From contig CAZQWG010000001.1 of the NCBI GenBank assembly GCA_964596985.1, forward strand, positions 310,001 to 374,000: a stretch of 64,000 nt of DNA, in the 5' to 3' direction. The notes below the pieces were generated by a model that did no database searches, was not told the DNA's origin, and was given only the letters and a program-made list of their open reading frames with translations. Both the position numbers and the translations under genes were made by a program. This DNA is from GCA-020345945 sp964596985. GTDB lineage: Archaea > Thermoproteota > Bathyarchaeia > RBG-16-48-13 > GCA-020345945. This document shows, in pieces, positions 46,532-54,795 of this stretch (position 1 is its first letter; each line of letters begins with the position of its first letter).

Positions 46532-47281
46532 ATGGTCTTATATGTGGTGTATAGAGCACCACGAGAATCCAAGGATAGAAGCATCATCCCTAAACGTCTG
46601 CGAGCATTGGGATGCAGACCATTACACAAATCTTTCTGGATGATTGATGAGAATAAGGTTAACAAGGTCCTAAAAGTGCTTGAGAAGAATCAGCCTATTC
46701 TTCTCAGGCGGGCAAGGGAGATTAGAAAACCTCGATTCATCGAAGGCAGAGGGATCTCTGATCTCGGAAGCCTAATCATCGTCACGTACGCTCACCCAAA
46801 GGAAGCCAAGAGGGAAAAAGTAAGGAATGTTCTCAGGGGTGCACCTTGTATCCGGTTATGTCGTTCTGTCTATGCCTTCTCTCAGAGACATGCACTCTAC
46901 GATAAAAACAACAGGTTAGTCAACGCTCAGGGGTTCTTCGAGTTCGTCAAAGAAACATACGAAAACGTCAGGCTTATTCCCAGGGTAGTCATCGCAGATG
47001 AAGCCCCTGTCGAAAGACTTGTTCAAGAAACGAAGGAACGTGTTGAAAATGAGATCTCCGACATTACCGGATACTGGGATAACCTCTACTGGAAAGTATT
47101 CAGGGGAGAAGACCCCCAACTAGTAGGAAAAGAATTCGCAAGGATCAGGAGAAGGTTCCTCAAAGCAAAGAGGGTAGCAACCTTCTTCGAGAGATGGCTG
47201 CGACTTGACTTTTCAAGAAGCCTGATGAGGAATTACCGAACGAGGAGAAGGATCAAACCCCTCTTAAGAGGAGCCCGATAA
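46532..47281 (+). CDS. Tandem Cas2-like ferredoxin-fold protein
   Basis: 249 residues. Residues 1-65 (VLYVVYRAP..., R-L-R-A-L-G-C-R-P-L-H-K-S-F-W-M-I) and 80-150 (LIIVTYAHP..., V-L-R-G-A-P-C-I-R-L-C-R-S-V-Y-A-F) each follow the strand-helix-strand pattern of Cas2/PaaX-C/ChrB-N folds. A very basic helical tail (170-249) follows. No CRISPR or cas gene is near. Possibly an RNA or DNA-binding regulator. Fold call by pattern only. GAGGAACC precedes the ATG. Confidence 0.6.
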   Translation: MVLYVVYRAPRESKDRSIIPKRLRALGCRPLHKSFWMIDENKVNKVLKVLEKNQPILLRRAREIRKPRFIEGRGISDLGSLIIVTYAHPKEAKREKVRNVLRGAPCIRLCRSVYAFSQRHALYDKNNRLVNAQGFFEFVKETYENVRLIPRVVIADEAPVERLVQETKERVENEISDITGYWDNLYWKVFRGEDPQLVGKEFARIRRRFLKAKRVATFFERWLRLDFSRSLMRNYRTRRRIKPLLRGAR

Positions 47282-47343
47282 CCCTGCCAGAGTTATTCCT
47301 ATTGAATTCACAGGTAATCTGATACCTCAACACATTTCACGTC

Positions 47344-47350
47344 TTTTTTT
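47344..47350 (+). terminator. T-run terminator
   Basis: Seven consecutive T 60 bases after the Cas2-like gene, in A/T-rich sequence, as in archaeal intrinsic terminators. A second run of seven T lies at 47451-47457. Confidence 0.35.
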
Positions 47351-47525
47351 CGTATAGACCAACAGAAGCTTCGGAATTGTTTCTAATATTAGAAATTATC
47401 GCGTACAAGCTTAAAATACGTCTTTCTATTTCCTATATCAAAATAATACGTTTTTTTCAGCTTTAAAATCCCATAGACAAGCTTAATTGAGTAGTTCATC
47501 GTTCCTGCCGGCGAGGTGAAAAGAA

Positions 47526-47612
47526 ATGCCTCACAGATACGAGAATTGGGAAGACGACGAAACGGAAACCGACGAGAGGGAAGACGAAGAAGAAGACGAA
47601 GAAGATTGGTGA
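47526..47612 (+). CDS. Acidic micro-protein (28 residues)
   Basis: ATG 47526 follows GCGAGGTGAAAAGAA, a good ribosome site. About half of its residues are Asp/Glu (E-D-E-E-E-D-E-E-D-W end). First of three tandem micro-ORFs, each with its own site. No family recognised. Confidence 0.45.
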   Translation: MPHRYENWEDDETETDEREDEEEDEEDW

Positions 47613-47659
47613 CAATCTAGAGTAGCATATAGTCTTCTTTCTCTGGAGGAGAGACAGAG

Positions 47660-47752
47660 ATGTCTAGACCCAAGAAGAAAAAATGGAAGAACTACTACGA
47701 ATGGGAAGAAGCTCAACGTAGAATCGAATACGAAGAGACCGGATGGACCTAG
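47660..47752 (+). CDS. Charged micro-protein (30 residues)
   Basis: ATG 47660 follows CTGGAGGAGAGACAGAG, a strong ribosome site. A basic start (S-R-P-K-K-K-K-W-K) is followed by a Glu/Tyr-rich helix (Y-Y-E-W-E-E-A-Q-R-R-I-E-Y). Second of the tandem set. Unknown function. Confidence 0.45.
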   Translation: MSRPKKKKWKNYYEWEEAQRRIEYEETGWT

Positions 47753-47774
47753 AACAGGTGCACCTCTTTATCCT

Positions 47775-47837
47775 ATGGAGATGAAGAAAATGGCCGCTAA
47801 GAAGAAAGCGAAGAAAGGAAAGAAAGGCAAGCAATAG
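47775..47837 (+). CDS. Polylysine micro-protein (15-20 residues)
   Basis: Open from ATG 47775. The ATG at 47790 (MAAKKKAKKG...) is better placed behind GGAGATGA. Almost only Lys, Gly and Ala. Third of the tandem set and opposite in charge to the first. A downstream T-rich stretch at 47867-47879 could be a terminator. Confidence 0.4.
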   Translation: MEMKKMAAKKKAKKGKKGKQ

Positions 47838-47922
47838 CAAGCAATAAGATAGCCGATTGTATGCTTCATTTTTCTTTTTAAGCAATCTACTCGTTTACGT
47901 TTAAGATTGGCATGATTTAGCA

Positions 47923-48249
47923 AAGTTCTGTATGAATTGTGGGACTAAGCTATCTATCGTCTATAGGAACCCGAAGAAGCCTCTCCTGTTGGAAATATGG
48001 ATTCCGAGTCGAACTGAACGAAAAAAGGATCAACATACAGAGGGTGTCCTCATCTCGAAAGGAGAAGATCGTAGTCATAGATGAGGAGACCGGGAAGACC
48101 CGTGTACTGCCGACAACAAAAATAGTGTGTCAGAGATGCGGAGACGGGAAGGCGTACTACTGGATGGTGCAGACTAAGGGGTACAGATGAGTCGTCCACC
48201 CAACTCTTCAGATGTGAAATGCCCCTATACTTGGAGAGAATACTCCTAA
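47923..48249 (+). pseudogene. Transcription factor S (TFS/RpoM) pseudogene
   Basis: Pieces of TFS occur in order in shifting frames: K-F-C-M-N-C-G-T-K-L (N-terminal ribbon, from 47923), C-W-K-Y-G-F-R-V-E-L-N-E-K-R and K-I-V-V-I-D-E-E-T-G-K, V-L-P-T-T-K-I-V-C-Q-R-C-G-D-G-K-A-Y-Y-W-M-V-Q-T (second frame), D-E-S-S-T-Q-L-F-R-C (third frame from 48186) and C-P-Y-T-W-R-E-Y-S stop at 48247. Three frameshifts and a lost cysteine (C-W-K-Y-G for C-x-K-C-G). No start codon remains. Confidence 0.8.
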
Positions 48250-48377
48250 GAAAAACTCAGCCACCTATCGTTAGACTTTTTCTACGTACACTAACAGTTC
48301 TAATGAAGCATAGCTGCACAGGCATTACCTTCCCCTATGAAAGCATCGGGCAATTCAATTTCACAAAGAGGGCATAA

Positions 48378-48872
48378 TTAGACAAGTTCCGTCTTCTGCA
48401 AAAGGTGTAAGGTCAATGTAATGTAGAAAAAAACCGTAAGCGGGAGATGGAGTTGTCTCCAGTACTCTCGGAGAAGAGGAACCTTGACCCGGTATCTCCC
48501 TACGATCCCCCCTACGACAATCACAGCCATCAATCCAAAGGTGAAAAAGGAGAGGAAGTGTCCAGGTCTAGCCCTACCTAGCCTATTCAGAAGATGTATT
48601 ACCGTAACAATAAGAGACAATATTCCAGGAATACAGTGTACAAAGAGCCACAATCTGATGCTCTGAGGAAATCCCCGCTTCAGCGCCGAGTAGGTCGCTG
48701 AGACAGCAAGAAGAACCGCACCAGCCCAACCATACCAGTGTGCCGCGTCTTTAGGAAAGAGCCTCCAAGGTCCACGGGATCGCCCTCCTCTTGTCACGAT
48801 TAATAAGGATGTCAGAAGCAGTAAGGCGAGGATTGTTCCGAGAAGAACTAGTATGGCACCTTTCTTCTTCAC
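48378..48872 (-). CDS. Cytochrome b561/ferric-reductase-like membrane protein
   Basis: 164 residues with four to five helices. Histidines lie in pairs on two of them (F-V-H-C-I-P...V-I-H-L-L-N and L-H-L-P-L...L-H-L-L) at spacing suited for two b-type haems. Possibly electron transfer across the membrane. The family is not certain. Confidence 0.55.
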   Translation of the reverse strand: MKKKGAILVLLGTILALLLLTSLLIVTRGGRSRGPWRLFPKDAAHWYGWAGAVLLAVSATYSALKRGFPQSIRLWLFVHCIPGILSLIVTVIHLLNRLGRARPGHFLSFFTFGLMAVIVVGGIVGRYRVKVPLLREYWRQLHLPLTVFFYITLTLHLLQKTELV

Positions 48873-49057
48873 CTATACTCCTTCCAAGGCATCGTTCCTA
48901 AGCAGCGTCATACTCATGATGAAACTCTCACCGCGAGTAGCGGACGTCCTTGTATGTCAACGCTGGCTTCGTGTAGGATTGCCATATCGTACAAAGAACA
49001 TTTGAAGGTTTAGCTTGGCGCGCACCAAGCAACTGCCGACCGACAGAGCCTAAGCTC

Positions 49058-49627
49058 TCATCTCTTCTTTCTGAGCCTCAAGTCAACATCGGCTTGCAAG
49101 GCGAGATCTTGAATAATGGACCTCACGGTTCTCGCTTTGGCCTTAAGGTCCGAACCATCCACCTGCTTCTCGGTCAGCATCTTCTCTGCCTCCTCTATTG
49201 CATGGCGGATAAGGTTGGGAGGGAGGAGAGCGCAGGCTGTGCAGAAGAACGTCACCGATCGACCTTCATTGTAGTTGGTGAGAAGATGTTCTGCCAACAA
49301 CCGTCGCTCTTTCTGTTCTTCTAGATAGGTTTCATAACCGACTTCTCTGATCCTGTCCAAGTTGGGAAGGGCAGGCTTATGACTGATGAAGCTGTCGAGA
49401 CCCTCCTCCACACCGATTACCCTCAGCAATCTCTCGCACGGGTACTCGTCGCAGTCGGCGCAGCTATGAAGCCCCTGCTTGATCACACAGCAGCGGTAGA
49501 CGCTGCAGTAGGAATGCTGCTCTCCTAGATGGCAGCCAAGGCATCGGCTGGGCGCCTTCGACTGATACCTAGGGCACAGTCCACAGTATAACCCACAACA
49601 GCCGGCGAGATCCCCTTCCCCTGACAT
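49058..49627 (-). CDS. DUF3795 Cys-rich protein
   Basis: From ATG 49627 it has 189 residues. The start is C-C-G-L-Y-C-G-L-C-P-R-Y, followed by C-L-G-C, then C-S-V-Y-R-C-C, then C-A-D-C-D-E-Y-P-C, which is the DUF3795 pattern. The cysteines probably bind metal. Helical second half with a C-T-A-C pair. The open frame reaches 49666. Function unknown. Confidence 0.82.
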   Translation of the reverse strand: MSGEGDLAGCCGLYCGLCPRYQSKAPSRCLGCHLGEQHSYCSVYRCCVIKQGLHSCADCDEYPCERLLRVIGVEEGLDSFISHKPALPNLDRIREVGYETYLEEQKERRLLAEHLLTNYNEGRSVTFFCTACALLPPNLIRHAIEEAEKMLTEKQVDGSDLKAKARTVRSIIQDLALQADVDLRLRKKR

Positions 49628-49690
49628 GTTCGTACTCGCACCCTGTAGCGTTACACTCCAAAGCATGTACGGTGAAACAAGTATCGTTCG

Positions 49691-50344
49691 CTAGATATCC
49701 GGTTTCTCTCCTATCAATATCCATGAGATGTGACGGTGGATTTCACCTGTCACACGAGGTTCGTCGTATCTGTGCTCGTATAGTTCTCTGATCCTCAAGA
49801 AGCCGAAATCCTTCTCCAGCTCGTCCTTGGTGCACAGATGGATATACACCACGTCCTGATACGAATTGGGTTCTCCACGGATGGGGTTACCCTTTCCGGA
49901 GTGCTCCGGGTCCCTCGCTGAAAGCGTACTGAGGAATAGCAGCCCGTTTGGATTCAATGTTCTAGCAACCGTTTCTCTGAGCCCTCTCCTGTCATCTGTC
50001 CCCAGAATCTGGTAGACATTCGAGGATAGTACGATGTCGTATTTGTCTCCCTCTAGTTCCCTGAAATCACGGTGTTCGAATTCCACGTTTCCTTTTCCCG
50101 ATTCAAGGGCTGTTTTCGAGGCGATCCCCACAGCTTCTTCAGCGACATCGATCCCCAGAACTCTCCAACAGGGGTTATTTGAAAGGAATAATGCGTCTCG
50201 TCCATAACCACATCCGATGTCCAGTATGGCTAGCTCTCGATTGGGCATGTGTTCTCGGAGGTATTGACTTGCAGCCTTTGCCAGCTCACTCGGTTCGTTT
50301 CCCCAAACGCGCCCTTTCTTTCCGTACTGTTCATTCCAGAACAT
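49691..50344 (-). CDS. Class I SAM-dependent methyltransferase
   Basis: From ATG 50344 (behind CGGAGAGGAAAG) it has 217 residues and starts with F-W-N-E-Q-Y-G-K-K-G-R-V-W-G, typical for tellurite-resistance/TehB-like or thiopurine-like methyltransferases. Motif I: I-L-D-I-G-C-G-Y-G-R-D. The adjacent corrinoid-protein gene on the same strand is 160 bases upstream. Substrate unknown. Confidence 0.85.
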   Translation of the reverse strand: MFWNEQYGKKGRVWGNEPSELAKAASQYLREHMPNRELAILDIGCGYGRDALFLSNNPCWRVLGIDVAEEAVGIASKTALESGKGNVEFEHRDFRELEGDKYDIVLSSNVYQILGTDDRRGLRETVARTLNPNGLLFLSTLSARDPEHSGKGNPIRGEPNSYQDVVYIHLCTKDELEKDFGFLRIRELYEHRYDEPRVTGEIHRHISWILIGEKPDI

Positions 50345-50504
50345 GATCTTTCCTCTCCGCAAAATGGTATTCCCGTCAGGTTTCTTGAAGGGCAGATCTA
50401 CGAGGGCTGCTCGTCCCCTCCACAAACTTTCACCTGCATCGAGAATAACCAACCGAATATCCGAAATATGGAGTAGTCAACCTCTATTCGCCTATGTCTC
50501 AAAG

Positions 50505-51155
50505 CTAGGTTCCCTTGACCCATTTCTTGCAGATCTCTACGCCAGTCACGGCGTCCTTCGCGTAACCGTCAGCCCCTATCTCCTTGGCGAAAGTCTCGGT
50601 CATCGTAGCCCCACCGATAATCACCTTCACCTTGCCCCTTAGCCCTGCCTTCTTCAACTCATCTATCACTACCGGTATCTGCTCTAGGTTAGTGGTCAGG
50701 AGGGCGGAAAGCCCGACTATGTCGGCTTTGGAGCTCTTGACAGCTTCCACAATCTTCCCTGCCGGTACATCGATCCCTAGGTCGATAACCTTGAATCCGG
50801 CCGTGGAGAGAAGCGTGATGAATATGTTCTTGCCTATGTCGTGGAAGTCGCCGAGAACCGTCGCGATGACAGCAGTACCTGAGGCGGCCTGCGTCTCCCC
50901 AGTGATGTGAGGCTCTAGGACTATTAGACCTTCTTTCATGGTCTCCCCGGCCATGATGAGTTCGGGGACGAAGTACTCCCCGTCTTCGTACTTCTTGCCG
51001 ACTATGCTCATTCCTTCCCCCATCGCGTCTATGACGCTTCCAGCAGCCAAACCCACCTCTAATGCCTGCATACTTGCGTTTCTTATGCCTTCTACATCGA
51101 AGTTCACAATGCTCTCCTTTATCTTCTGAAAGATCTCCTCTTGATTACCGGCCAT
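50505..51155 (-). CDS. Corrinoid (B12-binding) methyltransfer protein
   Basis: 216 residues. Helical cap domain 1-85 (MtbC/MtaC-type) and a Rossmann-like B12-binding domain with D103-x-H105-x-x-G108 (G-D-F-H-D-I-G-K-N), plus S-A-L-L-T-T near 150 and G-G-A near 180. The histidine is the lower axial ligand of cobalt. Carries methyl groups between a substrate methyltransferase and the UroD-type protein whose gene ends 7 bases upstream. Confidence 0.92.
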   Translation of the reverse strand: MAGNQEEIFQKIKESIVNFDVEGIRNASMQALEVGLAAGSVIDAMGEGMSIVGKKYEDGEYFVPELIMAGETMKEGLIVLEPHITGETQAASGTAVIATVLGDFHDIGKNIFITLLSTAGFKVIDLGIDVPAGKIVEAVKSSKADIVGLSALLTTNLEQIPVVIDELKKAGLRGKVKVIIGGATMTETFAKEIGADGYAKDAVTGVEICKKWVKGT

Positions 51156-51161
51156 TACACG

Positions 51162-52337
51162 TCACCCATAGTTCTCCCTATTCCATTCTTCGACAATCCT
51201 GCCCACCAGCTTGACCCTCTCGATGTCGCCGTTGGCAGGGAGTAGGTCGGAGATCCCAAGCTGCAGCCTTCCAGATCTTCCGAGCGTGTCCAAGATTTTC
51301 TGCGTGAAGGATTCAAGCTCCTCCACGGGGTACCTCCTTGTGAATAGGATGGCGGGAATCCCGTCCCTCAGAAACATACCCTCGTCGATAATGTACTTCT
51401 TCATCTCCTCCAGCGTGACATCACCCTGGGGTTTGGGCGTAACACACTCCAAGCCATCTAGCCTCGTCTCCTTCAGGAGCGGGAGTAGGCTCTTGATGAA
51501 CCCGTCCCAGTGGGCGGACACGTACTTCCCGGCAGCATGGATCTTTTCCGTGATTCTCTGGAGGTGAGGGATCATGTACTTCTTAAACTGGTTCGGGGAA
51601 CATAGGGACTCGTGTAGATTTGATGACAGGGATAACTCTACGACCGGCGTGTCCGCGTACACGTCGACTTGCTTCTCGACGTCTTGCACCATGAGTTCCA
51701 TCAGTTCCTCCATTTCCCTGGGATGCTTCCAAAGCCAGATCACCGTCCTGTTGAGCCCCATCATCCCTATCACCAGTCTGAGGAGGGGCATCCTTTGTAA
51801 GCCTCCTCTGGGATAGATCTTGTCGCCATACCTCTTCTCACCCCACCGGTAATGTTGCCAGTCGAACTCGTAGTCTCTATGCTCTAGCACGTACTTGTAG
51901 ACGTCGATGCTTTCTTGGTCTTTGAGGAAGTACTCGACATGATAGGTTGAGGTGCCTCTCTCCGTTCTCTTTACGACCTGGGTCATCTCGCCCACAGGAG
52001 TCACGTATCTTGTGACGATGAAGTCGCCGGGGGTATCCTTGTAGTAGAGCCCTTTGGTGGGCTTCACCCATACCTCCACGTCGCTGCCTTCCCGCGCTGC
52101 CAAGTCTATGTATCCTGAGTATTCGCCGCCACCGAACAGACCTCCAGTCCATACTTGGCGCGGAGTCACGCCGAGATCCTCGTAGATCTCGTCCAAGTAT
52201 AGACCTTGATACCTTTCAGGAAGAGAGTTGGCTGAGTTGTTCATATCGTACCAGTGCTTTATCCTCGGCCACCAGACTACCTCCTGAGGCTCTGTGCCTT
52301 GAAGGGCCGCCTCCAATCTATCGCGTGTCGTCGCCAC
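51162..52337 (-). CDS. UroD-family (MtaA/MtbA-like) methyltransferase
   Basis: 391 residues of the uroporphyrinogen-decarboxylase superfamily TIM barrel. E-L-S-L-S-S-N-L-H-E-S-L-C-S-P near 243-257 is the central strand. The H-x-C zinc motif of MtaA is H-W-D-G here. L-E-C-V-T-P near 305 supplies another Cys. It probably transfers a methyl group to or from the corrinoid protein encoded just downstream. It is 50 residues longer than MtbA. Donor or acceptor (CoM, H4MPT or an aromatic O-methyl) cannot be told. Confidence 0.8.
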   Translation of the reverse strand: MATTRDRLEAALQGTEPQEVVWWPRIKHWYDMNNSANSLPERYQGLYLDEIYEDLGVTPRQVWTGGLFGGGEYSGYIDLAAREGSDVEVWVKPTKGLYYKDTPGDFIVTRYVTPVGEMTQVVKRTERGTSTYHVEYFLKDQESIDVYKYVLEHRDYEFDWQHYRWGEKRYGDKIYPRGGLQRMPLLRLVIGMMGLNRTVIWLWKHPREMEELMELMVQDVEKQVDVYADTPVVELSLSSNLHESLCSPNQFKKYMIPHLQRITEKIHAAGKYVSAHWDGFIKSLLPLLKETRLDGLECVTPKPQGDVTLEEMKKYIIDEGMFLRDGIPAILFTRRYPVEELESFTQKILDTLGRSGRLQLGISDLLPANGDIERVKLVGRIVEEWNRENYG

Positions 52338-52370
52338 CCTCTTTCACCATAAAGCTACTGATTTGTCGAC

Positions 52371-52613
52371 TCACGATAAGACTCTTGCTGAGACCCCTGT
52401 ACGGTAAACGGTATATTCTCCCGATAGTCGGCAAGAATCCACCGCCTTCTGATCCTTAAGATCCCTGCCAAATCTGAAAATCTTGCCGGTCTTCTCTTTG
52501 AGAACAAACGAGTTGCCCGCTGTCACGGCTTCTAACAGCTCCTCATCCGAGCATTCTGTGCGCCAATCAGGTGCCCGAAGTGTTGGAGTATACTCACGCT
52601 TCCGTTTCGAGAA
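52371..52613 (-). pseudogene. Start-less open frame between UroD and TrmO genes
   Basis: The minus strand is open for 80 codons (R-E-Y-T-P-T-L-R-A-P-D-W-R, then S-D-E-E-L-L-E-A-V, then F-V-L-K-E-K-T-G-K-I-F-R-F-G-R) and looks like protein. It has no usual start except a GTG at codon 30 behind GAGGAG, which would give 51 residues. It is either a short gene from that GTG or a truncated one. Family unknown. Rest of the spacer (52338-52659) holds nothing else. Confidence 0.4.
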
Positions 52614-52659
52614 CTACCTACTAGTTATATGGTTCACCAGTTCTCTATTATTGGGGATC

Positions 52660-53097
52660 ATGTCTATGCGAAAAGATGCTTCCCTTATATTTGTCGGAAG
52701 GGTTCAGAAAGTTGAAGAACCTATCTCCACTTTGGAGGTTTTCCCTGACTTTCAAGATACGATCATGGGGATCGAAGCGTTCTCCCACCTCATAGTTCTC
52801 TACTGGTTTCACAAGCGCGACAACCCTGAGGATCGAGGTGTCACTACAGTCGTCCCCAAGAGACATAGAGGAGCCCCCCGGATAGGCGTATTCGGATCTA
52901 GAAGCCCTAGTCGACCCAACCCTATCGGTCACTGCGTGGTAGAACTTGTTAAGCACGAGGGGAACCTGCTCCTTGTCAAAGAGATGGATGCCTTTGAGGG
53001 CTCTCCGTTGATAGACATCAAACCCTACCTCCCGAGATCAGACGTATTTCTCGAGGTGCGTGTCCCAAACTGGACGCTAAGAGGACCCCGCACGTAG
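52660..53097 (+). CDS. TrmO-like tRNA methyltransferase, second paralogue
   Basis: From ATG 52660 (behind GGGGA) it has 145 residues. V-G-R-V-Q-K near 12, G-I-E-A-F-S-H-L-I-V-L-Y-W-F near 36-49, and G-S-R-S-P-S-R-P-N-P-I-G-H-C near 78-91 are the TsaA/TrmO motifs. It diverges from the copy at 37746. The upstream open frame to 52483 looks non-coding. Confidence 0.85.
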   Translation: MSMRKDASLIFVGRVQKVEEPISTLEVFPDFQDTIMGIEAFSHLIVLYWFHKRDNPEDRGVTTVVPKRHRGAPRIGVFGSRSPSRPNPIGHCVVELVKHEGNLLLVKEMDAFEGSPLIDIKPYLPRSDVFLEVRVPNWTLRGPRT

Positions 53098-53206
53098 AGC
53101 GTACTTCTACATGAACGAGGCTAGGACGTGTTCCGCAATATGAGTGGTAGCGTTTTCTTTAGTTTAGTAATCTAGACGTGTACGTCTCTTCCCTCGTGTG
53201 ATTTGA

Positions 53207-53455
53207 ATGAATGAGATCAGTCTGGGTAGCGTGAATCGGTTTGTTCTGTATAAACAACATTTGACGGCTAGTTCAAGAATTGGCGATATCACACAGATAG
53301 TAGGGGATATAGGCGGGCTGCATGCCACCATCTCCACCGTACCGTACCTGTCTCTATTTGCTAGAACCCGGAATTTTACAAAGGAGTACGGTTCAATGGT
53401 TCCTCTGACACAGAGGACTGCCGGAGGATTCATGTCGCCTCTCAAGGATTGTTAG
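53207..53455 (+). pseudogene. AlkZ-like winged-helix DNA glycosylase, N-terminal remnant
   Basis: The first 55 codons read S-L-G-S-V-N-R-F-V-L-Y-K-Q-H-L-T, then I-V-G-D-I-G-G-L-H-A-T-I-S-T-V-P-Y-L-S-L-F-A-R, the start of HTH_42/AlkZ proteins (L-x-x-Q-x-L, G-x-L-Q/H-A-x, Y-x-x-L-W-x-R). Intact members have 350-400 residues. Here the frame ends after 82 with a tail that does not match. Clearly truncated, possibly with a frameshift. Confidence 0.6.
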
Positions 53456-53496
53456 GGGAATAGACTAGCAGTGTACTAGTAGCTATACCAGTATTC

Positions 53497-53504
53497 TTTT
53501 TTTT
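53497..53504 (+). terminator. T-run terminator
   Basis: Eight consecutive T about 40 bases after the AlkZ-like remnant, on the plus strand. It also lies within 60 bases of the MFS stop on the other strand. Confidence 0.35.
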
Positions 53505-53553
53505 CTCAGGAATTCATCTGACTCAGTCTTCTTTCAGAGGTGCCAAGAGCGAG

Positions 53554-54753
53554 CTAACGAGTAGTCGCAGGGTCTTGTTTCCGATGAGTTCGATGTCTGC
53601 GCAGGAACACCGGGAGGGTTGCTGAGAGAGCGCTGGCACCTCCTAGAAGGAATACGGGAGTGAGCCCCTGAGTCTCGGCAAGCGTGGAAGTGAGGATGTT
53701 TGCGATGTTGCCTGTTGATTGAGCGACATCGTAGAGGCTGTTTGCGATACCCCGATTTCTTGGCTCGGATTCGACCGCTACGAGGATTGTGCCTAGGATT
53801 CTGGTTGCCCCGTATGACACTCCGGATAGAAGTCGGATCAGAACTATCGACCGATAATTATCGGCGAGAGGAGCAGCCAGGCTGGATATCCCACCTAAAG
53901 CTATGGCTGAGATGAGGAAGATGCCGGTAGGAGCCTTAGCTAGGAATGTGGCTGATGAGAACCGGATAACTATGACTGCCAGGTTTCGATAGAAGGCGAG
54001 AGAGGATATCTCGGCGTTCGAGAGGTTAAGGTTGACCCGGGCGTGTATTGGGATGTAAGTGTTTATGATGGAATTGTAGAACGAGAGGAGAAAAGCCATG
54101 ACTAACACGCCACGGAAGCTGGTTTCACGTATCAAATCTGCGATTAGGGCTTTGTACGGGATTCCTCTACCCTTTGGTATCTGAGGAGTAGTCTCTTTGA
54201 TCTGGGTTGTCAGATAGAGTAGACTGCCTGCGTAGGCAACGACGTGAAATTGGTAAAGGTTCCGCAGAGAGACTTGAGGCAACATTAGGAGCAAGCTGCC
54301 GATAAACGGTCCCAAGAGCATACCGGCACCGGAGAAGAGCCACATAGTGCTGATTGCCTCCTGCTGTTCACCAGGTTCGGCGACGTCGGCTACCATCGAA
54401 AGGAGGACCGGGAAGAAACCTCCTCCCGCGAAGCCCCCCACAAAGGCAGCTATGATAAGGTGATTCGGATCGGTAGCTAGGGCTCGAACAAGGATTCCTA
54501 GGAATGCCAGGACTCTAGGATAAAGGAGCATCGGTCTTCTCCCATAACGGTCGGAGAGGATGCCGAAAGGCACCAGGAGAAGTATGCCCATCGTACTCCG
54601 GATGGTGCTGATGAGGTTTACTTGGGTGATGCTTGCCCCCAAGTCTAAGGCGTAGACAACGCTGATAGCTCCTGTCATGGAAGCCGTAGTCATGAAAAGT
54701 AATGGAATAACGTATATCCTCACGAGGGCGGGATTTCTGAGCGTCGAGAACAT
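53554..54753 (-). CDS. MFS transporter
   Basis: 399 residues from ATG 54753, twelve helices. G-I-L-S-D-R-Y-G-R-R-P-M-L in loop 2-3 is canonical. A-E-P-G-E-Q-Q-E-A-I-S-T in loop 4-5 follows. The open frame extends to 54858, but those codons cover the promoter. Substrate unknown. Confidence 0.9.
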   Translation of the reverse strand: MFSTLRNPALVRIYVIPLLFMTTASMTGAISVVYALDLGASITQVNLISTIRSTMGILLLVPFGILSDRYGRRPMLLYPRVLAFLGILVRALATDPNHLIIAAFVGGFAGGGFFPVLLSMVADVAEPGEQQEAISTMWLFSGAGMLLGPFIGSLLLMLPQVSLRNLYQFHVVAYAGSLLYLTTQIKETTPQIPKGRGIPYKALIADLIRETSFRGVLVMAFLLSFYNSIINTYIPIHARVNLNLSNAEISSLAFYRNLAVIVIRFSSATFLAKAPTGIFLISAIALGGISSLAAPLADNYRSIVLIRLLSGVSYGATRILGTILVAVESEPRNRGIANSLYDVAQSTGNIANILTSTLAETQGLTPVFLLGGASALSATLPVFLRRHRTHRKQDPATTR

Positions 54754-54795
54754 AATGATGGCACTGAACTGTATAAGTGTAGTATAAAAATAGTA
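54754..54795 (-). promoter_or_regulatory. Promoter of the MFS gene
   Basis: Read on the minus strand, CTATTTTTATACT (centre about 54787) is a TATA-like box about 33 bases before the ATG at 54753, so the transcript would have a very short leader. The remaining spacer to 55068 contains nothing I recognise. Confidence 0.45.

Noticed and set aside
46532..47281. Genuine CRISPR-associated Cas2
   Set aside because: No repeats, spacers or other cas genes in the window; the protein is twice the length of Cas2.
47531..47885. Ser- and Leu-rich minus-strand frames
   Set aside because: Antisense shadows of the Asp/Glu/Lys-rich micro-ORFs.
52483..52659. 59-codon extension of the second TrmO-like protein
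   Set aside because: Low-complexity, not family-like; ATG 52660 has a ribosome site and begins at the domain.
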